The notes below the pieces were generated by a model that was given only the letters and a program-made list of their open reading frames with translations, was not told where the DNA came from and did no database searches. Below, piece after piece: positions 1-8,875 of a stretch of 64,000 bases of DNA; position 1 is the first letter of the stretch; the number at the start of each line of letters is the position of its first letter. This DNA is from Nemertoderma westbladi (taxonomy: Eukaryota > Xenacoelomorpha > Nemertodermatida > Nemertodermatidae). Position numbers and translations under genes: made by a program. The stretch is taken from assembly GCA_032718475.1 (NCBI GenBank), contig JAUCBJ010008829.1, forward strand, positions 1 through 64,000, in the 5' to 3' direction.

Positions 1-161
1 AAGTGACCCGAGTGTGTGTAATTTGTGACAAGTTGTGTGTGTGGTACTTGTGAGTTTATAGGCGAATGTTACTACTAAGGTGTGTTTACAGTAGCTAGTC
101 GCAATCGTAAAAGTAACCTAACTCTCCAAGGAAAACCTGAAGTACATCTAAGCCTTTGGGA

Positions 162-305
162 CGGACAGTCGAGTGACTTGTGCCGGTTGTCGTTGTCGTT
201 GTGCGGCTACGTCGTTGGCGAAAGTACAGCGGCGACGACACATCGGCGCTGAGGATCTCGTACTGTCCGGGGGTTAATTGGAGTAGGCAGCGACGCTCGC
301 TAGCC
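162..305 (+). other. Predicted structured RNA element, copy A (conserved in BEL1)
   Basis: Three nested helices can be drawn. CGGACAGT (162-169) pairs with ACTGTCCG (262-269), extended by CGAG (170-173) with CTCG (257-260). GTGCCG (180-185) pairs with CGGCGC (244-249) with one U-G. TGTCGTTGTCG (188-198) pairs with CGGCGACGACA (230-240) with two U-G pairs. A second hairpin follows at 286-305, with arms AGCGA and TCGCT plus GGC/GCC. The same architecture occurs in BEL1 at 19678-19818 with different bases. It sits just upstream of the accessory ORF. Its function is unknown; a packaging, export or translation signal would fit the position. Confidence 0.6.
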
Positions 306-351
306 TGAATATAAACTCCTTATAATGTGGATAAACTCATATATAGCAGAC

Positions 352-657
352 ATGATGGAGTTGATAGCAGATGTTCTTGGTATCGGGGAGCGATATACTC
401 TACTTTTGCAAGCGTTTGTTGATAGCTTAATACGCGGCGACGTTAGTCCAACTGCTGCGGAGGACGATGGTCGTTATATCGAACCGCCAATGTCCCAAGA
501 GCAGCTCACGCGTGAGTTGGACTATAGAAAATTCGCTGCTCGATATACGCAGCGTAATGGTACGTATATGGGCTTCTTAACTAATGGTCATCCTATCGAT
601 TTACACAATACGGACTATGTCGACTATATATCCTGCCCAGCGGAGTCTGAACCATAA
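352..657 (+). CDS. Accessory ORF of BEL family, copy A (truncated)
   Basis: This small ORF lies between the pol position and the 3' LTR. It aligns codon for codon with the BEL1 ORF at 19863-20249 over about 90 codons. The start chosen is the ATGATG pair shared by both copies; an in-frame ATG at 325 is not shared. By eye about 21 codons differ silently and about 18 change the residue, which is what constraint on the protein would produce. Conserved blocks include EDDGRYIEPP and LTRELDYRKF. After codon 90 the alignment breaks, and this copy terminates early and lacks the basic tail seen in BEL1. No known domain is recognised. The location is where some LTR elements carry an env or regulatory gene, but no signal peptide or membrane segment is visible. 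Confidence 0.55.
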   Translation: MMELIADVLGIGERYTLLLQAFVDSLIRGDVSPTAAEDDGRYIEPPMSQEQLTRELDYRKFAARYTQRNGTYMGFLTNGHPIDLHNTDYVDYISCPAESEP

Positions 658-1472
658 ACTGAAATTCGAATGCGAAAATTCTATTCGAAATCGGCTCGAA
701 AGAAAAGACATTAAAGAAACAAATAAACGCGGTAACTCCAACATATATTTGGAATTCTTGATAGAATCATTGTAACTACAAATAAATATCATCCGCGTTT
801 CCCCTACCAGACGTGCGTCTTGGGTATTATTACGGTAAATGCCCTAGACCCAGCCAATAAACGGAAAGACATAAACATCCACGGAAACGTTGTGTTAAAT
901 ACAGTTGTGTTCGTTATATTTACTGGAGTTTCGAGCGAAACTTGTTTGACGTATCACCTATGCTCACTCGGCTCTAACGATCCTAGAGTAAACCTACGAT
1001 CAGAGTCCCGGAATACTCGGTCAAACCTCCTCATTCCTTAGTTGGACCTCAGACCTGCGATCCTGGTGGTGTCGCGGATCCTCGCGGACGGTATTCACTG
1101 TTCAAGATCTAGTGCTACCCTAACAATTAATCGGTAACACTCCGACAGTGATTTCTAGCTAGCCGCCCATCTTACCTAGCTGGATTATGACGCAGACACC
1201 TAATATCATTATCCAACCGTATGGTCGTCCCGTTTAACGCGATACAACCCTTCATCAAAGTGAAGGAGAGCGTTGTACGAAACGAGTTAAACGCTATTCT
1301 ATAAAGATCAAAAAAGAAACCTGCGTTTGTTCAGATAAACGTAAGTTATAACAGTAAGTCCAATCGATAAACGAATTGTCTTTATCTCAGTTCGATTGTG
1401 AAATCCAGAATCTCTAAGAAGATATCGCACTTAGACAACCCCATTCTCTGCGAGAGTTTTTGGATGAACGTA

Positions 1473-1695
1473 TCCAGCTACGAGCGGAGGAAAATCAGCT
1501 CGAGGAGAAGCATATCGAAACGGCGGATACCCCGACCACAATCCTACACCTTCTGATGCAATCATATTGCACCCTTCACCCAGGAGTTATGGCCCTCCTA
1601 GTAAAGTGGCTCCCCCCAAAGAGAAAAAGACTCTTGCTAGCCTCAAAAAACTGCGTAAACGCCGTCTGCGTAAGAAAGACTAACTGTTTAGAGTA
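1473..1695 (+). other. Second conserved open segment in BEL 3' internal region, copy A
   Basis: This segment is about 90% identical to 21022-21223 in BEL1 and has no indels. Two reading frames stay open over most of it. One runs through EENQLEEKHIETADTP. The other ends in a Lys/Arg-rich tail (LKKLRKRRLRKKD) at a stop shared by both copies, but it is interrupted by a TGA in BEL1 near its beginning. Substitutions do not clearly favour one frame. It could be a small spliced exon or simply conserved non-coding sequence. Confidence 0.35.
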
Positions 1696-1761
1696 TCTTT
1701 ATGTTTTAGAAACTGTGATTTTTATATTTTATAGACTGAAAATCCCATTTTCTGGGAGCGG

Positions 1762-3209
1762 TGTAAAAGCTTTTACTGAATTGTCCGGTTATTTTGCCTT
1801 ATTTTTCCCGTAAAGTACTCTGTAGTTGGTTTACCAGGCATAAAAAGGCCGTGTCCTTGCTGTACTGGTGTTTTAGCGGACATAAGAGCTATTTCTTCTG
1901 TATTTGTACTTTAGAGGACATAATCCGTAATTCCGTGACGTAAAAGCTCGATACTCTTGAAAACAGTGTCGCTACTGTAAAAGCCTTTGCTGAATTGCCC
2001 CGTTATTTTTATTATCTTTTACATTAAAATACTCCGTAGTTGATTTAATAAGTGTAAGAGACCGTATTATTGCTGTATCTGTGTTTTTAGAGGATCTAAG
2101 ACCTATTTCCTCTGTATGTGTACTGTGAAAGGCATATTTTATGATTCTATGGCAATTCGTGACGCAAAAGGGTGATAGCTACTCTTGAACAGTAGTTACT
2201 ATGACTACGGTTAACAGCTGACATTCATACGTGTTGATTTCCTTTGTTCTACGGCGTCTCTCAGCTCAGTCAGCCAATGAGAGCGTTTTTGTGGCTCCTT
2301 GTACAGAGAATTTCCGAGAAATGACGAAATGCCTATGTGCAGTGTTTATTCATTCAGTCTTGAGCCAAAGAAAGAACGGCTTAGAAGTATTTTGTGCTGT
2401 ACTGCTTTTTAGTCGTACACTAGTAGGTTTAATTATAAAGGGCATATATCCTTTAACTGCATACTGATGACTGATGTCTGCATACTGCAGTACTGCATAC
2501 ACTGCATACTGTGTAACATTGTGCATACTTTTATATTGTTATACTGCTATTTACCGTCAGTTCTTCATAATATGGTTGATGAATAATTATATTTGGAATA
2601 ACGATAAACAACCCCGAAACCCAATATTCTTGATATACCGAAGGTAAGAGAGAAGGGTTACAGATAAACGATTGTGACTTATGTTAAAGTGGTTTGAAGT
2701 GAATCTAATGTTATTTGATAGACCCTACATGAGTCAGCCTGTGTTCCTTTTATATGTGACTAAAATCAGTGAAGATTGGCAGATTAGTGTGCAGTATTGT
2801 GCAGCATAGTGTATGAGTGAGTCTGTTAAAGAAGCAATTCCTAAAGAATGCGCCATATATGTGGATTATAATTAAGCCATATCGTTGGGAGTAGTTTAAG
2901 TCATAACTCTGTTTATATAGATAAAGCGCCACGTCCTAAAGGAACTGTTAATATTACCGAAGGTGAATAATATTGTCAGAGATTATATAATACTGTCAGT
3001 CGAATAATACATTAGGCTTACATAGCAATAAAAATTAAACCGTCGAACCCAATCTCCCGGGAATATCCAGCGGGTGAATGGTCGCGCACGGATTGGTTTC
3101 GACTAGTGTAGTGAATCAAATACTTGTCATAGACTAAAAAGCAGATTTATTATCTAGAAGACATTCTAATTTGGCGGGTTAAACTGCCAAAGGTCTGAAA
3201 GCGCGAACA
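1762..3209 (+). repeat. 3' LTR of BEL copy A
   Basis: LTR of 1448 bp with TG...CA ends. The 3' half aligns with the BEL1 LTRs: a TATA-like string before gcgccacgtcctaaagg, a poly(A) signal, and the end module with GGTCTGAAAGCGCGAACA. The 5' half is more diverged and longer. The base after position 3209 begins agcac, the expected place of the target duplication; its partner is outside the window. Confidence 0.8.
3027..3105 (+). promoter_or_regulatory. LTR poly(A) signal and adjoining RNA fold, copy A
   Basis: AATAAA at 3027-3032 is followed 17 bases later by a stem of CCAATC (3049-3054) with GATTGG (3091-3096). It encloses an inner stem CCCG (3056-3059) with CGGG (3071-3074). A short UUCG-loop hairpin (around 3094-3105) overlaps the outer stem and would compete with it. 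The same layout is present in the other LTRs of the family with compensating base changes. Confidence 0.55.
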
Positions 3210-3244
3210 AGCACACAATAATGTTCAGGATTTATTAAGTATTA

Positions 3245-3422
3245 ATGTATTGCCGTCTTGGCACTTGGCATCAGTCGAAAATGTATCACCGTGATTGGGC
3301 CATACTAGCAATAAACTTTGTTTGTATATTAATTGGGATTTATGTTCTGGAACCGATCACACAGACCATTGGAGTTATTCAAGGTGACATGCTACTGAGC
3401 TATACCCTCTCATATTCATCTT
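3245..3422 (+). pseudogene. LINE reverse transcriptase fragment, upstream half
   Basis: A short open stretch contains ITQTIGVIQGDML, which resembles the GVxQGDxLSP motif of non-LTR reverse transcriptases. It stops where a DNA transposon begins at 3423. The RT reading resumes after the transposon at 5937 with FVSDLP and the catalytic box. The element is a fragment with no intact ORF. Its clade is not determined; CR1/Jockey-like is plausible. Confidence 0.45.
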
Positions 3423-4274
3423 GTGGGGCGAGACACGTATGGCGAGCCATCAGCGAACTGATATAATTATACTATGGCCGTTTCTCAAAAGTCTGTGTGT
3501 GACGTGTGTGTGTGTGTGTGTGTCGGTAGCCATAAATGTCGGAAGCCATAATCGAAGTTAATATCTTCAGCTAAATTGTATGGTTGAATCGAATTATTTC
3601 GATTCTTCTATCGGTAATTAATTATTTAGGGGGGTAACATTTATCCCATCTGGTATAAAATTAACATGGGTAGATTCGCCGTGTCCCATTCTATCAAAGT
3701 CTTTACTTTATACTCGAGATTAATGTCAAGTTTTATAGTTATTTATTGATTTACAATTAAAATTGCATTTTTATCAATTAATTCACACGCAGGCTCTAAC
3801 CGCCTAATGACAGTCAATACGGAGTAATTCCTTCCCGTGTCTTAGCAACGCTGAGAATGTCCTGGCCTGTTAGAGGCAGACTGCTGCTGGTTGGGGATGG
3901 TAGGATAGCATTAATTCCCTATCCATTCACTCACTCTCCATAGAACTGGCTGACGGGGGGGGGGGGGGGGGTGTGTGTGTGTTTAGGTATCAGTTATTCA
4001 ATGACATTAATATTATTACTAATGAAGGAATAGTGCTCCTTCAATACATCTCAACAGACATCAATTCATTGCCTGTGCCTACCAACGCGTGCTCCATAAC
4101 ATAACAACATATATCCTTGATTTCCATCACCTCTCACCACAATTATTATTAGTAATTAAAAGTTTCAATTCGGTTTGTCGTTCCGTTATCTGGTTATTCA
4201 GTTATTGCATTATTAATAAATAAATGTTTTAAAATATATCTTACGAAATATGGTTAATAATTAAAACTTGTCGC

Positions 4275-4815
4275 TAACATTCTCACTATGGGGGTTTTAA
4301 GGAGTGCTGATTACATTTCTGATGTCAGTTTTCACGTTTACATAAATCTAGTCTGTCTGTCTGTCGGTCATTCTGTCAGTCAGTCTGTCAAAACATAAAA
4401 GAGAATTCAAATTAACTAACATTCTCGCTATGGGGGTTTTAAGGGGTGCTGATTTCATTTCTGATGTCAGTTTTCAGGTTTACATAAATCTAGACTGTCT
4501 GTTTGTCGGTCTTTCTGTCAGTCAGTCAGTCTGTCAAAACTTAAAAAAGAATACAAACTAACTAACATTCTCGTTATGGGGGTTTTAATGGGTGCTAAGT
4601 TTATTTCAGATGTCAGTTTTCACGTTTAAAAAAAATCTAGTCTGTCTGGCTGTCGGTCTTTCTGTCAGTCAGTCTGTGAAAACTTAAGAAAGTATACTAA
4701 CTAACCAACATTCTCGCTATGGGGGTTTAAGGGTTGCTGATTTCATTTCTGATGTCAGTTTACACGTTTACATAAATCTAGTCTGTCTGTCTGTCGGTCT
4801 CTCTGTCAGTCTGAA
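4275..4815 (+). repeat. Tandem repeat, four units of about 143-145 bp
   Basis: Units start near 4278, 4421, 4566 and 4709. Each carries a block like cattctcgctatgggggttt, then ctgatgtcagtttt, then a ctgtctgtc-rich segment. Units differ by scattered substitutions and the last is truncated. Confidence 0.85.
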
Positions 4816-4989
4816 CTACTGTACTGTGGTTGGCATTACGCCATATACCTAACACTAATAATACAGTCTACAATACAGCCTATCTACAGTACAGAATGGA
4901 TTTTTTGCCACGAAGAGCAATAAATGTCATTAATACTATCCACCAGTATACCTACTCCAAGAGCCTTCCAATAAAACATGTATTCCAGC

Positions 4990-5044
4990 ATGACGTCCAC
5001 TGCACGTCTTCGTGCTGTCCATTGTGACGTGCAGTGGACGTCAT
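4990..5044. repeat. Perfect 19-bp inverted repeat with 17-nt spacer
   Basis: Arms ATGACGTCCACTGCACGTC (4990-5008) and its exact reverse complement (5026-5044) flank a 17-base spacer. Each arm holds a CRE-like TGACGTC core. It lies inside DNA transposon copy 1. Confidence 0.9.
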
Positions 5045-5144
5045 AGGCTCTAAGGGGTTAAGCAACACGGTCCCTACTTCGCCCTGTCGACACCCCAGCC
5101 ATTTTTCACCAATCCTTTTTTAGAGTTTTTTAATTTTTTTGGTA

Positions 5145-5365
5145 TTGGTGAAAGTTCTACAACATTAGTAGATATGTTTTTTATGATAGCTAGTGATTTT
5201 TTGCTAGCTAGTATTTTTTGAAATTATAAAAAATGTGAAAGTCCATGATATTTCAGGTTAAACTGTTGAAGAATATATTAATGACCAAAATAATTTCCAA
5301 AAATTACTAGCTAGTAAAAAATACTAGCTATATACCATTAAAAATCTACTAAGGTTCTAGAATAT
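5145..5365. repeat. Imperfect AT-rich foldback
   Basis: The left arm (about 5153-5222) contains ttctacaacattagtagat and tagctagtattttttg. The right arm (about 5296-5365) is its imperfect reverse complement, with ttctagaaccttagtagat on the opposite strand. The spacer is about 75 bp. It could be an old foldback MITE nested in copy 1. Confidence 0.6.
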
Positions 5366-5936
5366 TCACTAGTATAAAAAAAGCACTCAAAATCACAAAA
5401 AATAAAGGTTAAAAAACTCATTCGGGACCCTTTTGCTTAAGGAGTCAAAATTGTAGAACAAATTCCCGAAGTTTGCGACGTTTGCGAAATTCGCGAAGAA
5501 TCCGTCAGTTTCTGTGCCCTAATGGTTTCGTGACGAAACAATCAAATCTTACACACTTAACACACGCGAACTAATTTAATGTGTGTATTAGTATGCATGA
5601 ATCATTAAATAGAAATTAAATTAATGAACGCTATTTCAACATGAAATCTACGGAATCAATACACAACACACCCACACTACTGAATTTAAAAATTTATATA
5701 GATTGCAACTTATATTTGGCTACCTTTTAGGCCTAAATGGGTGACTAATTTAATTATTCACCCCTATATATTTGTAGCCTTTTTAATTTGTGCCTCTAAT
5801 TGAATCAAACATTAAACTAAAATATATGTCACAATATTGGTCTGTCGGTAGCTGGTCAATGAATCTCTCATAAATTTGTTAATTAGTCGCTGCTCAGTCA
5901 TTGAACATTTGAACACGTGCTGCTCGAAGACCCCAC

Positions 5937-6150
5937 AACGTGTTTGTTTCCGACCTCCCTGCAGTTATTATAGCAACTGGATGCCTTATATTCATGTATG
6001 CCGACGATCTAGTTATTTGTAGAAATTCCATTGCGCAAGTTCAGATTGGACTCGATGCATTACTTGACTACTGCAGAGACCACGACCTAACCGTCAATAG
6101 CTCAAAAATAAAAGTTGTTAAATTCAGACGTGGAGTCGCTTATCACGGGA
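5937..6150 (+). pseudogene. LINE reverse transcriptase fragment, downstream half
   Basis: The reading FVSDLPAVI, then FMYADDLVIC (catalytic YADD box), then LTVNSSKIKVVKFRRG is typical of the palm and following region of non-LTR RTs. It is the likely continuation of the fragment ending at 3422. The frame stays open to 6197 but RT similarity ends near 6145. Downstream to about 6345 is AT-rich with no recognisable domain. Confidence 0.65.
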
Positions 6151-6345
6151 CGATGTTCTGCATTACGATGGACAACTGTTATTTCATTATTTTATAACTC
6201 GATGCAATCTATTTACTTATTTATTTTACTTTTATCAGGTCACATTTTAGCGAGCAATTTTAAAATAATTTTAGTAATCGCATTAATTCCAATATGTTTG
6301 GTTAATATAATTAAATTCGAAAGTATTGATGTATTTCTCAAGTAG

Positions 6346-6700
6346 AGTTCAGAATAACAAAGAATTACACTGCTAGAATGTAGTAAATGCATTAAACACA
6401 TTAAATAAAAAATCAATCCTAAGATAAGATAATTATTGACAATTACATACTGTATTTACACGAATTACAAACCTACCTCTACCCCCCCCCCCCCCCCCCT
6501 CCCTTAAGTGATAGAAGAATGTAGAAAGCTGTTACCTGGTGTTACCTGGCTGTTGGTCAGCTGGTTGGTACCGGTATCTAGGATTTACATAGCGACGGGG
6601 TATCTATGTAAAATTATAAATGCTGATAGGGTGACTGTATGGGATGTATGTAGGGATAGGTGGAGCGGTGGAGGTGGCCCGGCATGAAATATTTGTAGCG
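6346..6700. other. Intergenic, AT-rich with poly(C) tract
   Basis: No gene is seen. It contains a run of C at 6481-6499 and a short duplicated gttacctggtgttacctgg segment near 6532. Confidence 0.7.
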
Positions 6701-6840
6701 CGCCAATGAATAATTTTTGCGCGCCAGCGCGCCAATGCATAATTTTTGCGCGCCAGCGCGCCAAAGCTTGGCGCGTTTTATGAAAACGCGCCAAATTTGC
6801 GCGCCAGGCTTTTCAATGCGCGCCGGATAAATCCGGCGCA
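6700..6840. promoter_or_regulatory. GCGCGCC-rich hairpin cluster upstream of the FUN14 gene
   Basis: Repeated units of the form aatttttgcgcgccagcgcgcc are followed by two perfect hairpins. The first pairs TTGGCGCGTTTT (6768-6779) with its complement (6783-6794), loop of 3. The second pairs GCGCCGGAT (6820-6828) with its complement (6831-6839), loop of 2. The opposite strand of the first hairpin reads TTTGGCGCG, which matches the E2F consensus. The cluster ends 115 bp before the FUNDC-like ATG. A regulatory role is inferred from position only; it could equally be a repeat remnant. Confidence 0.45.
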
Positions 6841-6903
6841 CCCTGTAAGGATTCCAGTGTGGATTGTACCTAGGCCTACGGTATAATTACCTAACTCCGT
6901 AAC

Positions 6904-6910
6904 TATAAAA
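6904..6910 (+). promoter_or_regulatory. TATA-like box of the FUN14 gene
   Basis: TATAAAA lies 45 bp before the ATG at 6955, which would place transcription start about 20 bp before the ORF. It is a plausible core promoter, unproven. Confidence 0.4.
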
Positions 6911-6954
6911 TTTAATCTGAGTCAGCGATTTATACTGCTGCCGACTGACTGAAG

Positions 6955-7413
6955 ATGTCTTCTCTTAGTGAAGTCGACGGGAGCGGCGAAAAATACGACG
7001 ATACGACGGAGAACATCGTGAAAAAACTGGAAGATTTTGAGTCGGTGGCGGCGTCTGCTCGTCGTACGTGGGGCCAATGGATAAGCGAACTGCGATCTAA
7101 GTCGACGGCGACCCAGACGCTAGTTGGCGGAGGGGTGGGTCTGGGTTCGGGCTACCTCGCTAAACAGGTCAGTCGCACAGCGGCATTGAGCGTTGGTGGC
7201 GGTTTACTGTTCCTCCAACTGCTGCACCACGGGGGCTACGTACACGTGAACTGGAACCGACTACGCAACGACGCCAGTCGTGCAGCCCAGGACTGCATCA
7301 CAGCGCGACCTGTCTCCACTAAACTCTTGTACAACCTGGAGGAATTCCTACAAGATAACCTCGTAATATCGGGATCATTTGCAGTCGGAGTGGCCATCGG
7401 GTTCTGTGTCTAG
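6955..7413 (+). CDS. FUN14 domain-containing protein (FUNDC1/2-like), single exon
   Basis: The complete 152-residue ORF matches the usual size of FUNDC1 (about 155 residues). The FUN14 core runs from residue 51 to the end: TATQTLVGGGVGLGSGYLAK (51-70), then SVGGGLLFLQLLHHGGYVHV (79-98) followed by NW, and a C-terminal hydrophobic segment (about 134-151). Family members are outer mitochondrial membrane proteins with about three membrane spans. FUNDC1 acts as a mitophagy receptor that binds LC3 through an N-terminal Y/F/W-x-x-L/V/I motif. The canonical tyrosine motif is not evident here; EDFESV (residues 26-31) is the best LIR-like candidate. Vertebrate FUNDC1 genes have several introns, while this one has none, so it may be a retrocopy or an intron-loss gene. 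The frame and conserved motifs are intact, so it looks functional. A candidate poly(A) signal AATAAA is at 8012. Confidence 0.9.
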   Translation: MSSLSEVDGSGEKYDDTTENIVKKLEDFESVAASARRTWGQWISELRSKSTATQTLVGGGVGLGSGYLAKQVSRTAALSVGGGLLFLQLLHHGGYVHVNWNRLRNDASRAAQDCITARPVSTKLLYNLEEFLQDNLVISGSFAVGVAIGFCV

Positions 7414-8167
7414 CACAACCATCAAACAATCCAAGTTAACTCTCGAACACTGTAGGCCTACAGCAACTATTTATTTAGTCAGATCTCGCAGTATTTTATA
7501 GTATTTTGTAAACTAAACGTTATATCGATTTGTGCTGAATCTGATTAATCGCGTTATTATGTCAAACTGTCTTTGTAAAGCAACTAAAGGGTTAACTAAA
7601 AGTAAAATTTAAAGAAAATTAAACTAACTGTTCATATAGTAATTTTAAACGCTCTGGGGCCGCTTGGGGGTGTGTGACCTGACCAGGTTTACTACGACGG
7701 GTTTTTTTTCAAAACATCCTCCTACACCAACTTTCCAGAAATTTACTTTAATGCAAAATTGAATTCTCCTGTAAAAATTACGTAAGTGTGTCTTTACGGT
7801 TTGGCCAAATGTTTATTAATTTTATTTTAAATAGATAAAAACAAATATCCCAAACGCCAACTTTTCAGAAATGATTTTTTTAAAATATACCAAATGCCAT
7901 CAAAATATCCCAAACATGGTTTCATAATTCGAAAAACGGCTTATTCCGATTGTTTCAAAACATTCCAAGTGCCTGTTGTTAGTATTTCTATATGTATAAA
8001 GCATGCCAGGTAATAAACAAATAAAATAAAAGAAGGAATTTCAAAAAAAATTATTGATTGCGGCATCCGGTACTGTGGTAGTTTCTACTACCTGCATTTA
8101 GCATTATTGTAGATGTGTCTCTCAGTCTCTGTGTGCTTTAAAAGTTCATCAGTCTAAGATATTGGGA
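7414..8167. other. Downstream region of the FUN14 gene
   Basis: AT-rich. No ORF with recognisable content. Two short related blocks around 7735-7800 and 7860-7950 repeat phrases like caaacgccaacttttcagaaat. AATAAA strings cluster at 8012-8030. Confidence 0.6.
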
Positions 8168-8440
8168 ATGATTGACGCTATCGGAGAATTCAATGGATTT
8201 AGTGCGAGTGAATGTGACGGCGGCGAAAGCTGCACTACAGGGATCGGCATTAGCACTATCGATACGGAACCGGTTTGTTTCCCCTACGATGAAGATCTGG
8301 ACTTTGTGGCAGATATCGAAGCAAGAGTTGGTCCCCCCAACAAGAAGAACAATAAAGTATCTAGAAATACTCAGGTGAAGAAGGCACGCCTAGAAGGTAG
8401 AGGATATACGTCTAGTAAAGGGAAAGATTTAAATTATTAA
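8168..8440 (+). CDS. Small ORF of unknown function, 91 residues
   Basis: The ORF starts at ATG 8168 with an acidic N-terminal half (DEDLDFVADIEARVGPP) and a basic C-terminal half with KKARLEGRGYTSSKGK. Basic stretches ending in Y-x-S/T-x-K-G-K resemble the N-terminal part of many uncharacterised or transposon-derived invertebrate proteins, but this is only a recollected similarity. The frame ends in DLNY and a stop at the start of an AT-rich tract. It may be a small gene, a first exon or chance. No partner exon was identified. Confidence 0.3.
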   Translation: MIDAIGEFNGFSASECDGGESCTTGIGISTIDTEPVCFPYDEDLDFVADIEARVGPPNKKNNKVSRNTQVKKARLEGRGYTSSKGKDLNY

Positions 8441-8599
8441 ATTTCAGAAGCACTATTTTATAACTGTTTATTATTGTTGTATAGCACCAAAATGTCAATA
8501 TAAAAATTACCTATCCTTTCTTATAGCAGTTCATAATAAAATTAATATAAACATATAAATAATGAACATTTTTGGTCCCTTTTAACGATTTGAATACCT

Positions 8600-8875
8600 A
8601 TAAGGTAATAATTATTGATTTCCATATTTGAAAATTTGGTGCTGCACAGTGCAGATACCATACCCAATTTTTGACAACCGCTGAAAAATAGCATCCCATA
8701 TCACCAAGTCTTCTGGAAAATATTACCATTCTACTCGCCTTACATGAAAACCTTTGTGGAAAAAGAATAAATACATACAAGATAATAATTATTGATTTTT
8801 ATCTTTGAAAATTTGGTATGACACAGTGCGTACCCAAATATTATCATTCTACTCGCCTAACATGAAAACCTTGCA
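8600..8875. repeat. Direct repeat of about 100-150 bp in AT-rich DNA
   Basis: The block with taataattattgattt, gaaaatttggt, acagtgc, accattctactcgcc and catgaaaacctt occurs at about 8605-8755 and again, shortened, at 8778-8872. A similar looser pair lies at about 9225-9295 and 9425-9495 (aggtgagatgctctttttcaccgttcaatttt-type). No coding content is seen between 8441 and 9515. Confidence 0.7.

Larger units (their letters stand above)
1..3209 (+). mobile_element. BEL/Pao LTR retrotransposon copy A, 3' part
   Basis: This is the 3' end of an LTR retrotransposon whose 5' part lies outside the window. Positions 1-1761 align with 19540-21294 of the complete BEL1 element, diverged but collinear, and 1762-3209 is its LTR. 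The LTR begins TGTAAAAGC and ends GCGCGAACA, the same termini as the BEL1 LTRs. The internal part contains a predicted RNA fold, a small accessory ORF and a second conserved open segment. The purine-rich string gggagcgg directly before the LTR is the likely polypurine tract. BEL membership is inferred through BEL1, because no pol sequence of this copy is visible. Confidence 0.85.
3423..5936 (+). mobile_element. Non-autonomous DNA transposon, copy 1 (unclassified family)
   Basis: The element begins GTGGGGCGAGACACG and ends with the reverse complement of GTGGGGTCTTCGAGCAGCACG. The same two different ends bound copies at 24103-24598 and 43902-46365. It interrupts a LINE RT sequence. No transposase is visible. 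The interior holds a four-unit tandem repeat (4275-4815), a GT microsatellite near 3495-3522, a G homopolymer with GT tail near 3955-3981, a perfect inverted repeat (4990-5044) and an AT-rich foldback (5145-5365). A target-site duplication could not be identified, so the exact termini are uncertain by a few bases. Confidence 0.6.

Noticed and set aside
820-1041. ORF in BEL copy A after the accessory ORF, and the ORF at 20346-20537 in BEL1
   Set aside because: The homologous sequence is read in different frames in the two copies, so neither frame is conserved.
3049-3110. Hammerhead ribozyme in the LTR fold
   Set aside because: The fold is a nested stem with a possible junction, but the CUGAUGA and GAAA core strings are absent.
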